Below, piece after piece: positions 56,141-64,000 of a stretch of 64,000 nt of DNA (position 1 is the first letter of the stretch; each line of letters begins with the position of its first letter). The notes under the pieces are model-generated. The model saw nothing but the letters and a program-made list of their open reading frames with translations. It made no database searches and was not told the DNA's origin. This DNA is from Usnea hakonensis (Eukaryota > Ascomycota > Lecanoromycetes > Lecanorales > Parmeliaceae), in NCBI GenBank assembly GCA_013423325.1, contig BLJB01000205.1, positions 1-64,000 of the forward strand. The letters run 5' to 3'. Both the position numbers and the translations under genes were made by a program.

Positions 56141-58300
56141 TCATGCCGGACGCGGCGGGTCAATAGGGCCACGAGCCATGCTATGATACTCGCGGCACTT
56201 AGCGCCATACTTGCAATAACCCCTCGTGAAAAACGCACACGTCGGTCTCTCCGGCTGCGGATCGAAAGGATCACCCGATCGAGGCTTTTCCGCCCGCGGT
56301 GCTGCAGGAGGCGGCGGCGGCGGAAGATTCTGGTGGTGAGAGGAGGAGGAGGAGGAGGAGGAGGAGGAGGAGGAGGAGGAGGAGGGCACTTGTGCTGGTT
56401 TGGCGAGGTTTTCTGAGCTAGCGGGTGACTCGTGGATGTCTAGACAGAGGGCTCCGAAGCGGCAGTTTCCCTGTGGGAAATAAGGGCAGGCGCGTCTTCT
56501 GGGTTTTGGGCTTCGAGTAGGAGTAGGAGTAGGATTGGCTTCACGCTGCACGTCGTCGGTCGCATGCTGTGGTTCGGTGATGATGAGAGGGCTCGGCGCT
56601 TTATCAGATCGCTGTCCGTCGACTGCTCGCTGGTTTGCGAGGGTGTGGCATGGGTGTTTGGCGGTGCGGATACTGCCGTCTGCTCTCTTGTTGCTCCGCA
56701 GCTTCTTCCCCCTCTTCCTCGGCTGCGAGCCATCTTGACCTTTTGGATCATCCAGGAGAACATCTGCCGTGCCCGCTTGGGGGTCGTGCTCCTCCTCCCC
56801 ATCTTCCATCTCCGTGGCAGGCGATGCTTCGGTTCGCAAGTTGGCTTGCTCCAAGAGATGGGCGATCTCCCCGGTGAGGACGTCGATATGATGTTCCTGG
56901 GCTTGCGCGCGTGCCGTGCTTTCCGCATCACGTTGAGTCCAAGAGGTAACCAGGTTTTCTTGCTCCGATGCATGGACTTTGGCAGCTCGGAGTTGCTCGA
57001 TTGCGTCCGCAGCCCAGGTCTCTTGCTGCGACAACTTCGCCTCGGCGTCTTTGCGGAGGCTGTTTGCTTCTGCCACTTGAGCTCTGAGCTCTCGGAAGGT
57101 CTTTTCATCTTTCTTGGCAGCTTGTCGTTCTTTCGAACCCTTCTCTTTCACCTCCATTGTCATCTTCTCGGCGCTCTTAGCCTGCGCTTTGACTTCTTCC
57201 TCCAGCTTCATTATCTTTCTGTCTTTCTGGCCCATCGTCATGTCTTTGCTTTTGGCTTGAGTCTGGAACTCCGCGGCCCTCTCCTCGGAAAGAACGGCTT
57301 GTCTCTCCAGCTCGGCGATCTTCTTCCTATCTTTGCCTGCTGCGGCTCTTGTATCCTTGAGTTCAAGGCGGATACTTTCCTCGTTGTTCTGGGCTTGTTC
57401 GACCGCGCGTTGATGGCTCTCGATGTCGTTGGTCTTCCTTTGCAAAGCCGATTCAAAGTCTGATCGGCTTTTCTTCGCATCTCTCAACAAGCCAGTATTG
57501 GACTTTTCAGCCTTTTCGGCTCGCTCGGCTGCATCAGTCAAACTGTCATCGCGCTCGGCTATTGTTTGTTCCTGGAGCCTCAATTGAGAATTGAGCTGAT
57601 CGAGTTTTGTCCTGGATTGCTCTTCAGCTGACGCCTTAGCTTCGATCTCCTTTTGAGCTTCACTCAAAAGGGATTCTCGTGCAGCGATTTGACCTTCCTG
57701 TGACTTGATCTGTTCCAGTGCCGTGATCGTGGCCAAACTCAGTGCAGAGAGTTCGCCACGAAGGTTCGCGGTCTCTAGTTCATGCGAGACTGTGAGTGCC
57801 TGGATGCTTGCCTGGGTACGACGCTTATGTATTTGCCAAGTGAGGATAGGTGCTGTCCACAATCCCATTTGGAAGAACCAATTGTCGGATATGTGGCGTA
57901 GTCGTACCAAGATAGCGTGAGTCGCCTGGTAGAGTCGAGATAACCAAGAGACCGAGTGCGAGGGCCCATAGATCCGATCCTCATATTGAGTAGAGGAGTC
58001 GCTGCGAGCGAGAATACCAGTCACCATTGCGTGCTCAGGTACCGAATCCGTTCCGACGCTTGCTTCCCTGACGAATACCGTTTGATATGCCTTTGTTACA
58101 GATCCCACAGCCATGGGAGTCTGCATTTGGATAAAGTCCGTAGGGGAGGGCGGGTGAGGTGCGATTGCGTGGAATGCGTTGGCAACGCCTTCGATTGTGG
58201 GAAGGAAATATTGGTCCACTACCGGTGGACCGATGATCGAGAGTGTCCAGACGGCGAAGACCGCGGCCACAAGGTTGCGTACAAACTCCAAAGTCATCAT
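56141..58300 (-). CDS. Membrane-anchored coiled-coil protein with two CCCH zinc fingers (intact)
   Basis: A 719-codon frame from the ATG pair at 58300 to the stop at 56141. The frame is open further up to 58459, but MMTLEFVRNLVAAVFAVWTL begins a good hydrophobic signal-anchor and the preceding 53 residues look like untranslated leader. Order: N-terminal membrane segment; a lumenal or linker region; a second weak hydrophobic patch (NWFFQMGLWTAPILTW); a coiled coil of about 330 residues rich in Glu/Lys/Ala/Gln (QKEIEAKASAEEQSRTKLDQ); an acidic patch; a basic KRGKKLRSNKR; and two CX7CX5CX3H fingers (CPYFPQGNCRFGALCLDIH, and CAFFTRGYCKYGAKCREYH). The fingers are separated by polyserine and polyproline. 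CCCH fingers of this spacing usually bind RNA. A membrane anchor plus RNA-binding fingers suggests RNA tethering, which is inference. No damage seen. Confidence 0.8.
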   Translation of the reverse strand: MMTLEFVRNLVAAVFAVWTLSIIGPPVVDQYFLPTIEGVANAFHAIAPHPPSPTDFIQMQTPMAVGSVTKAYQTVFVREASVGTDSVPEHAMVTGILARSDSSTQYEDRIYGPSHSVSWLSRLYQATHAILVRLRHISDNWFFQMGLWTAPILTWQIHKRRTQASIQALTVSHELETANLRGELSALSLATITALEQIKSQEGQIAARESLLSEAQKEIEAKASAEEQSRTKLDQLNSQLRLQEQTIAERDDSLTDAAERAEKAEKSNTGLLRDAKKSRSDFESALQRKTNDIESHQRAVEQAQNNEESIRLELKDTRAAAGKDRKKIAELERQAVLSEERAAEFQTQAKSKDMTMGQKDRKIMKLEEEVKAQAKSAEKMTMEVKEKGSKERQAAKKDEKTFRELRAQVAEANSLRKDAEAKLSQQETWAADAIEQLRAAKVHASEQENLVTSWTQRDAESTARAQAQEHHIDVLTGEIAHLLEQANLRTEASPATEMEDGEEEHDPQAGTADVLLDDPKGQDGSQPRKRGKKLRSNKRADGSIRTAKHPCHTLANQRAVDGQRSDKAPSPLIITEPQHATDDVQREANPTPTPTRSPKPRRRACPYFPQGNCRFGALCLDIHESPASSENLAKPAQVPSSSSSSSSSSSSSSSHHQNLPPPPPPAAPRAEKPRSGDPFDPQPERPTCAFFTRGYCKYGAKCREYHSMARGPIDPPRPA
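56338..56386. repeat. GGA microsatellite encoding polyserine
   Basis: About 15 GGA units on the plus strand, read as TCC serine codons by the minus-strand zinc-finger gene between its two fingers. Likely length-variable. Confidence 0.9.
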
Positions 58301-59440
58301 GATTGCTTTACACCGCGTGTCTCTGCCCGAGAAGCAACGAGGCAAGCAAATTGAGGAAGAATGTATGTTTGGATACACGAAAAGCTGTGATTTTGCTTCT
58401 GCTGGAGATGGCAGTAGGGAAAGATGTGAGATGTTTGCAAAGAGATGACAGGGTTTCAAACTTGCAGTGATGAGTGTCGAGTACGAGAAGAAATTAAGAG
58501 GTTGGTCTTTTTTAGCGTGAAAATTCGTGCTGTGTTAACACTTCCGTATCGAGTCATGCAGCTAGCCCGGAGAGTAGGTGCTCAACACCGACCTGTATTC
58601 AGGGACAGCAAACGATCCCGTAAAGTCTTCCTGTCCGTAGACACCCTTTCCTCTTCCCCTATCTTTGTCATCTTCCTTGCGTCCGATACAATCCCCTCCT
58701 ATAAGGATTGCTAGTATACCAGTACCTTCCAGCGTCATCCTCGAGAATCATGCTCAGATCAACTTGATATATATATATAATGTATATATATAACCTTTAT
58801 CTCACCGGATCGATTCGTGCGGGAACAAGGTATCCCAAAGAATCCGAGAACCGAGATTCTTCCCCATAACTCATATCAAATCAAGCCATCGACAGAGACT
58901 GCTAGCGTAAAAAGATATATAATTCGCCACTGATACTGATCTCACCTCATTCAATCTTCGTATCGGAATTTCGTATTTCTCAGAAGAAAAAGCCTTTGAT
59001 GCCCGCAACAGCATCTCAACACCCATGCCGCATCAACAGTCACTCACCCCTCTCTCCTGCCTGCAGAAAGTGATAGGATTAACCGAAATACTTCCCCGCC
59101 GAGAAAAGAAAGTCACTACTATCAAATTCCAGCCCCGCTCTTTAAACGCCAATAGTGACAGTATACTATATTATACAGAGCACGGAAACCCCTTTCTCAC
59201 AGTCCCAAACTAGTCACTTTCGAACTATACAACTCAGCCTCAGAGATACCTAGGTAGAGTGATATGACCGTAGGTAAAAAAAAATTGGAAATAGAAATAT
59301 TAAAAGTAAAGAATTATTATTATAACTAGAAAAAGGGCGATAACGAGCTTCCACCTCTACGTGGTATCGCCTAGAAACCTCTTCTATATTATAGGGAGGG
59401 CTAAGTAGAGTCTTATAGTATTAAAAACATCATTAAATCT
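58301..59440. other. Upstream region of the zinc-finger gene and unassigned sequence
   Basis: No gene is supported. Short open frames at 58445-58714 and 59025-59213 (plus) have no domain. A TATATATA tract lies at 58768-58795 and the palindrome-like TACCTAGGTA at about 59248. Confidence 0.35.
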
Positions 59441-59479
59441 GAAAAGTTCCTGCTAAATATTAAATTGCGAATCTTCCGA

Positions 59480-59605
59480 ATCGCGCGATCTGCAAGAATT
59501 CCGTACAATCAGCAAATCGACCCTGCTAACAGCAGAAATTACGCACGATTAGCATAGTAACTTTGCTATTATTAGGGAATCCGTACGGTTAGCAAGTCTA
59601 ACTTA

Positions 59606-59607
<2 letters not shown>
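59480..59607. repeat. Degenerate minisatellite, about 41-bp unit, three copies
   Basis: Three successive blocks share a pattern of (GAA)TTCCGTACAAT-AGCAAATC, then GACC-TGCTAA, with the later copies diverged. Each unit holds opposed TTAGCAAG / CTTGCTAA-like words, so it could fold. The third copy runs directly into the poly-A tract. Confidence 0.5.
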
Positions 59608-59664
<57 letters not shown>

Positions 59665-59666
59665 NN
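59608..59666. other. Poly-A run of 57 followed by an assembly gap (NN)
   Basis: 59608-59664 is uninterrupted A and 59665-59666 are N. The true length is uncertain and sequence may be missing here. It could be a retroelement tail or a collapsed homopolymer. Confidence 0.9.
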
Positions 59667-59731
59667 AGTTAGCGAGAATAACGGGTAGTCTTTAGCGCTA
59701 TAAATAATAACGCTATAATTCTAAAAATACT

Positions 59732-59896
59732 TGTTACGGATATCCTCCACAGGATATGTGTGCGGAGCCTCATAGGGCTTAGCGAGCCTTAGCACTCCGG
59801 CCATGAGGAGGATTCTTCCTGTAGATACTCTTTCTTCTACATACATTATTACCATTACCATATTATATAATACCAGTCATTTGATATTCCGTAACA
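59732..59896 (+). repeat. Left long terminal repeat
   Basis: 165 bp, TGTTACGGAT...ATTCCGTAACA. The matching copy is at 60898-61062. Confidence 0.8.
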
Positions 59897-60082
59897 GATG
59901 GCAGCAACACTTCGGTTACTATTATTGCGATAGGATCCAGTGGATATCCACCAGTTACATGCAAAGCCTGCACCAAATCCTAATAGTGCAACGCTCCAAG
60001 CCGGTCCTCTCATACACTCGCGTCATCGAGTACCATTTGACACTACTTCATTGCGGCCATTAGATTCAACGCATTCAGAAGG

Positions 60083-60190
60083 ACCCTACCAGACGGCATA
60101 CCTATATCAACGACTAGTACCTTACCAGACGGCATATTTATATCAACGGCTAGTACCTTACCAGACGGCATACCTGCATCAACGACTAGT
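60083..60190. repeat. 36-bp tandem repeat, three copies, inside the LTR element
   Basis: Unit CTACCAGACGGCATACC...ATCAACGACTAGTA repeated three times with few changes. One plus frame reads PYQTAYLYQRLV repeated, though coding is not established. Confidence 0.8.
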
Positions 60191-60897
60191 AGTCACGAAT
60201 CGACCCTTTCACTAGGCCTATCGATATCACTATACCACTCAGTACTCCACACCACCAACTCCGCCTGCTCCGCACGAGGCACCAAACCAGGAGGCAAATG
60301 ACGAAGAAACACGGCCACAGCCATTGTATCAAGCCACTGTGGGGGATGACAACGAGACCACGAAGCATGGCAACAGCATGCTTGCCACCAAGAGCACACT
60401 CTCTGCATTCCCATACCTGTGCACCATACGATTTTCTGGAGACCTAGCTACAAGCCTTAGCAATGCACCTCACCAGTATGCTCTAAATCTCGCATACCAG
60501 CATACCTTGATTCTCGGCCTTATACTCAACACTAAATTTGGCTACATTCGATGCATGGCAAATATAGAGGCCTTAGGCGAAGGATGATTATTGCAATACA
60601 GCAGGAAGGCAATAAGAATGGAAGCACTATTATTAGTCAGAAACTCAGCCCTACCAAAGCAGTTTCGATTTGGCAATACCTCGGACAATGCGCCATTCGG
60701 CTTGTTTTCATGGATTTGGATCACATGGTGATCTACGGAGAAGAAAGCACCAAAAGCACTTGTTTTCAGCGATTTTCTCACTTCTACACCACATACACCA
60801 TTGCTCACCCAGCATAATAAGGCACAGCACCACTATCACCACCTCACCGTCGCTAATAGCCATAGGGGCATGGCCTTTTTTCTTTTTTGCGGGCACT

Positions 60898-61062
60898 TGT
60901 TACGGATATCCTCCACAGGATATATGTGCGGAGCCTCATAGGGCTTAGCGAGCCTTGGCACTCCGGCCATGAGGAGGATTCTTCCTATAGATACTCTTTC
61001 TTCTACATACATTATTACCATTACCATATTATATGATACCAGTCATTTAATATTCCGTAATA
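60898..61062 (+). repeat. Right long terminal repeat
   Basis: 165 bp matching 59732-59896. The terminal CA reads TA, a C-to-T change in a CpA context. Confidence 0.8.
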
Positions 61063-63000
61063 ATAGTCTAAATCGAATTTTTTTAAAAATTATATACGCG
61101 CGTTATAGGCCCGTTATAGGCCCGTATTAATAAGCCTATTATATATATATTATAAAGACTATATTAACTAAGTCTTAAAGACTTTATATAAATTATTTAA
61201 ATAATTATTTAAATTATTCGAATTTTGCGAATTATGCGGATCGTGCGGATCGTGCAGATCGTGTAGATCGTGCGGATTGTGCGGATCGTATAGATCGTGC
61301 GGATCCTACGGATCCTACGGATCGTAAGGCGGACTTGCTAACTTCGCGTAAAGGGTTTAATATAGGTAAAGTCTACTAAATGTGCCAAATTATCCTTTCT
61401 ATACGCACCCGGCGGAATCCTTACGGAAATAAACTTTTTAGATTTAGTGATAAAGGAAGCGCTAGTACTATATTATAGAGGAGTCGGCTAGATAATTATA
61501 GATTACGATAATTAAAATTATAAATACGAACCTCCTATTACTCTTTAAAGAAGTATAACGCGACGCCTTAATATACTCGAAACGAATATTAAGATTTAAG
61601 ATCGAAATACTATATTATATAGAGAGTACTAGATAGTTTAGATAGAAGGCGTTTTAGCTAAAGGGACTTATTACTTTAGACGCGTAGAGACGATAGCTCT
61701 ATCTCGATATAATTAATAGAATACGAGATATCTATTTTCTTCTATAAGCCCGTTTAAAGCTTAATAATAGTAGTAAGAGTATTAGTAAAGATATAAATCT
61801 AAAGAGACTAACGAAGAGAGCGTATAGATCTAATCTTATCTATAGACTCTTAACGTAACGAGGTCTAAAAGTATATATCTATAAGATTTAGATAGGGCGA
61901 CGAACCGAAGATAAGAGATATTTACGAAGGAATTATAAATAGAAGAGAAAGTAATATAGAAAAGAATATAGATAATAACTTTAATCTAGAAAGATATTAT
62001 AGTTCTATTTATACTCTATTATAAGAAAGGGAAAATAAAGGCGATATAAACTAGATATAGAGATATAGTATAGACGAGAAATAAGAAGATAGAAGTAGAT
62101 AGAGTATACTATATATTAAGTATTAGAGAGTAGTAACTCGAATTATTAAGTAGATAGTATAAATATAGAAGATCTTATTATTTAAGAAAAGTTAAAATAG
62201 AGAGAGTTACGAAGCGTAAAAGTTCTATTAGAGTAATTAAATAGATCTCGTATAGATTCGTTATTAGATAGTTTATATCGAGTATAAATTAAAAAAATAA
62301 ATAAATAAATAAAAATAACTAGAAAAAATTTCCACGTAATCGAAACTAACTTACCCTCGAATATCTTATAGATATAACGTTAGTAATATATAGGATAGAG
62401 AGGAGGGAAAGTTAATAGATTAGCGAATATTTTCTAGCGAATCTCGTTAAAAAAGGTATCTAGAGTAAATTATAGAATACTACGGGCTTTTACTACTAGA
62501 GGCCGTATCCCCTTATAAGTAAGTAATAACCTACTAGATCTACTCCCGTAAAGATAGCGGAGCTTTCTACTACCGAGGCGAGCGAGCTCCTTATAATTAG
62601 TAAAACGTTAGTAAATATATTAAACTATCTAAACTTTAAGTCTACGACGACTTTTCTCCTTATCTTTTTCGTTATATATCTCTTAATAGACGAGTCGCTC
62701 GTAATTATTAAGTTATAAAAATTTGCTATCGACGGGTCTATTTATATAAAAGTAAAGCTATCTTTAATATTAGAACGAAAGATAATCCTCGCGATTTAAG
62801 AAGAGATAGTACTAAGATTTTTTACTATCTAGATTTTCTATAAGAATATACTTTTCTAATACTTTTCTAGAAAAAAGATATTTACGTAATTAATCTATCT
62901 ATTTATATTCGATATTACTTTATAGGTATAGGAATATTATTTAAAAATACTACTAGTATAATACTATAAGTATTTGCGCGCACCCCCTGGCGACCTTAAA
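61063..63000. repeat. AT-rich RIP-like relic block
   Basis: About 1.9 kb of TA-rich sequence with no surviving frame, ending abruptly where GC-rich text resumes at about 62980 (GCGCGCACCCCCTGGCGACC). An AAAT microsatellite lies near 62293-62315. Probably a large mutated transposon; its class cannot be read. Confidence 0.65.
61235..61325. repeat. 9-bp minisatellite TGCGGATCG, about ten copies
   Basis: Ten consecutive 9-mers of TGCGGATCG, with variants TGCAGATCG, TGTAGATCG, TGCGGATTG, TATAGATCG and TACGGATCC. Most variants are transitions. It sits at the start of the AT-rich block, close to the right LTR. Confidence 0.85.
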
Positions 63001-63184
63001 GTACTTTAACGTGCTTGGCCAAGAGATAAGATAATATCGTTCTTGGCGGAACCCCCTCTCGGAGATAATAAAGTTTGGTCTAGGTTGATGGGTCGGGGTT
63101 AACGTAGGGCTGGAATTATCACTAGGCCGCTCGGTCTGTGTAACACGGTACGCTTACCTTTATCATGTCCAGCTCGAAAAGCGC

Positions 63185-64000
63185 ATGTCACAAAGCAACG
63201 GCAACGAAACGAGATTCAAGCGCAAGCGGTCCTCCTCTTCCTCTTCCTCTTCCTCTTCCCATCAACCATCCCCTTTTCACTGCCCTACACCCTCGTCGCG
63301 AGAATCGCTCGACACCAGCCTTAACATCGCAGAGCAAGAGCAAGGACTACACCAGAAGCAGAAGCCGAAGCAGGAACTAGACGACCACCTTTCTCCATCT
63401 ACTACCCTTCCCAACGATACCCACACGTCCTACGTTACACGAGCCTCTCTATCCTTTCCCTCCGAGACATGCCTGATCAATGCCAATCCTGCAATAGCAA
63501 TACGTGGATCAACCTCTCCCAAGTATAAAGAGCAAGGAACACAGACAGAGGTCGAGCTACCGGAAACCGAAGTATACCGCACCTGGAGTCGGGGTCGGCC
63601 GCCGTTCAAGAAGCCAGCTACGGCAGCCATCGAGGGTCTGAGACATAGTGCCAAGTTTATTGAATATCTGGAGCGGAGGATTGTGAAAGAGCAGATCGAG
63701 TTGAACAAGGTGATCCGATTGAAAAAAGACGGCTTCGTAGAGATTGCGAGGGTGCGGTTCGAGGTGAATCAACTTATTAAAAGCATACCGGCCCTCGCCC
63801 AACCTGATGAACCTGATGATGATGAATTCGAGGGAAAATCAAAAAGCTCGGTCAAGTACATTGCTAAGATGAGGGTCAGCACTCCTCCGGTCCATTGCCA
63901 TCGTATCGAGACATACCTGCAAAGTCTACCCAAGGAGATAGACCGTTTACTAGGACTGCTGGAAGAAGACCTCGGCGTAGGAAGTATCCCGTCAAGCTAC
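63185..64000 (+). CDS. Hypothetical protein, 5' part, runs off the window
   Basis: ATG at 63185 opens a frame of 272 codons with no stop to the window end. The N-terminus is basic (FKRKRSSSS) with a polyserine run encoded by a TCCTCT-type repeat. A disordered Gln/Ser-rich segment follows, then from about residue 120 a folded-looking part. This holds TWSRGRPPFKKP (reminiscent of an AT-hook RGRP), EGLRHSAKFIEYLERRIVKE, an acidic DEPDDDEFEG and LPKEIDRLLGLLEEDLG helices. No family is recognised. Frames at 63165-63380 (plus) and 63802-63430 (minus) are shadows. The gene has no damage in the visible part and lies about 180 bp beyond the end of the AT-rich relic. Confidence 0.65.
   Translation, partial: MSQSNGNETRFKRKRSSSSSSSSSSHQPSPFHCPTPSSRESLDTSLNIAEQEQGLHQKQKPKQELDDHLSPSTTLPNDTHTSYVTRASLSFPSETCLINANPAIAIRGSTSPKYKEQGTQTEVELPETEVYRTWSRGRPPFKKPATAAIEGLRHSAKFIEYLERRIVKEQIELNKVIRLKKDGFVEIARVRFEVNQLIKSIPALAQPDEPDDDEFEGKSKSSVKYIAKMRVSTPPVHCHRIETYLQSLPKEIDRLLGLLEEDLGVGSIPSSY

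Larger units (their letters stand above)
59732..61062 (+). mobile_element. Short LTR retroelement (TRIM-like), 1,331 bp
   Basis: Two direct 165-bp copies bound the element. They begin TGTTACGGATATCC and end ATTCCGTAACA (left) or ATTCCGTAATA (right), so each copy has inverted ends of about 10 bp. They differ by few substitutions, mostly transitions. Flanks ATACT (59727-59731) and ATAGT (61063-61067) are a possible imperfect 5-bp target duplication. The internal region of about 1,000 bp has no reverse transcriptase, integrase or Gag motif, only short frames, so the element is non-autonomous. Strand is assigned arbitrarily. A primer-binding site and a polypurine tract were not convincingly found. 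Confidence 0.75.

Noticed and set aside
1..64000. Giant Starship-type transposon
   Set aside because: No DUF3435 tyrosine-recombinase captain, no flanking target repeats and no typical cargo set beyond generic accessory genes.
1..64000. CRISPR array or bacterial-type operons
   Set aside because: No regularly spaced repeats; introns and domain types are eukaryotic.

Overview
The window looks like a gene-poor, repeat-scarred accessory region of a filamentous ascomycete (Pezizomycotina). The evidence is multidomain fungal polyketide synthases (PKSs), an Rds1/LsdA-type ferritin-like protein, kinase-Sel1-TPR and Est1-type genes, short GT-AG introns of about 45-95 nt with CTAAC/CTGAT-like branch sites, and strong C-to-T / G-to-A decay of repeats typical of repeat-induced point mutation (RIP). 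No species can be named from the sequence.

Layout. 1-1.4 kb: C-terminal relic of a Tad1-like LINE reverse transcriptase (minus). 1.4-9.1 kb: eroded sequence with unidentified pseudogenes and a trinucleotide-repeat tract. 9.15-14.6 kb: ruined non-reducing PKS (KS-AT-PT-ACP-ACP-CMeT-R, plus). 15.9-22.1 kb: broken tailoring-type genes (Rds1-like, two Tri3-like acyltransferases, a BBE-type FAD oxidase, a BAHD-type acyltransferase). 24.1-26.3 kb: a single-pass membrane protein gene and an orphan PKS-type thioesterase domain. 27.0-27.3 kb: a small inverted-repeat element. 27.5-29.2 kb: an intact coiled-coil gene. 29.56-36.7 kb: ruined highly reducing PKS with a C-terminal carnitine-acyltransferase domain. 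37.5-42.6 kb: a small membrane protein gene, an Est1-type gene with C-terminal membrane segments, and a PD-(D/E)XK-like gene. 43.1-44.9 kb: a decayed surface repeat protein. 45.1-46.4 kb: AT-rich block. 46.5-49.2 kb: broken kinase-Sel1-TPR gene. 51.7-52.84 kb: a 561-bp tandem duplication with a striking RIP gradient, abutting a second PD-(D/E)XK-like gene. 56.1-58.3 kb: an intact gene with a membrane segment, coiled coil and two CCCH zinc fingers. 59.4-63 kb: minisatellites, poly-A with an assembly gap, a 1.33-kb short LTR element and an AT-rich relic. 63.185 kb to the end: an open gene running off the window.

How the genes fit together. A non-reducing PKS with a reductive release domain, a highly reducing PKS, acyltransferases and an FAD oxidase in about 27 kb is the parts list of a dual-PKS secondary-metabolite cluster, such as fungal azaphilone-type clusters. 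Almost every member is broken. In the non-reducing PKS the catalytic His/Ser codons were hit by CpA-to-TpA transitions. I read this as a dead cluster in a RIP-active region, with a few intact genes (27.5, 37.5, 56.1 and 63.2 kb) surviving between the ruins. Cluster assignment is inference; the domain calls are read from conserved motifs.
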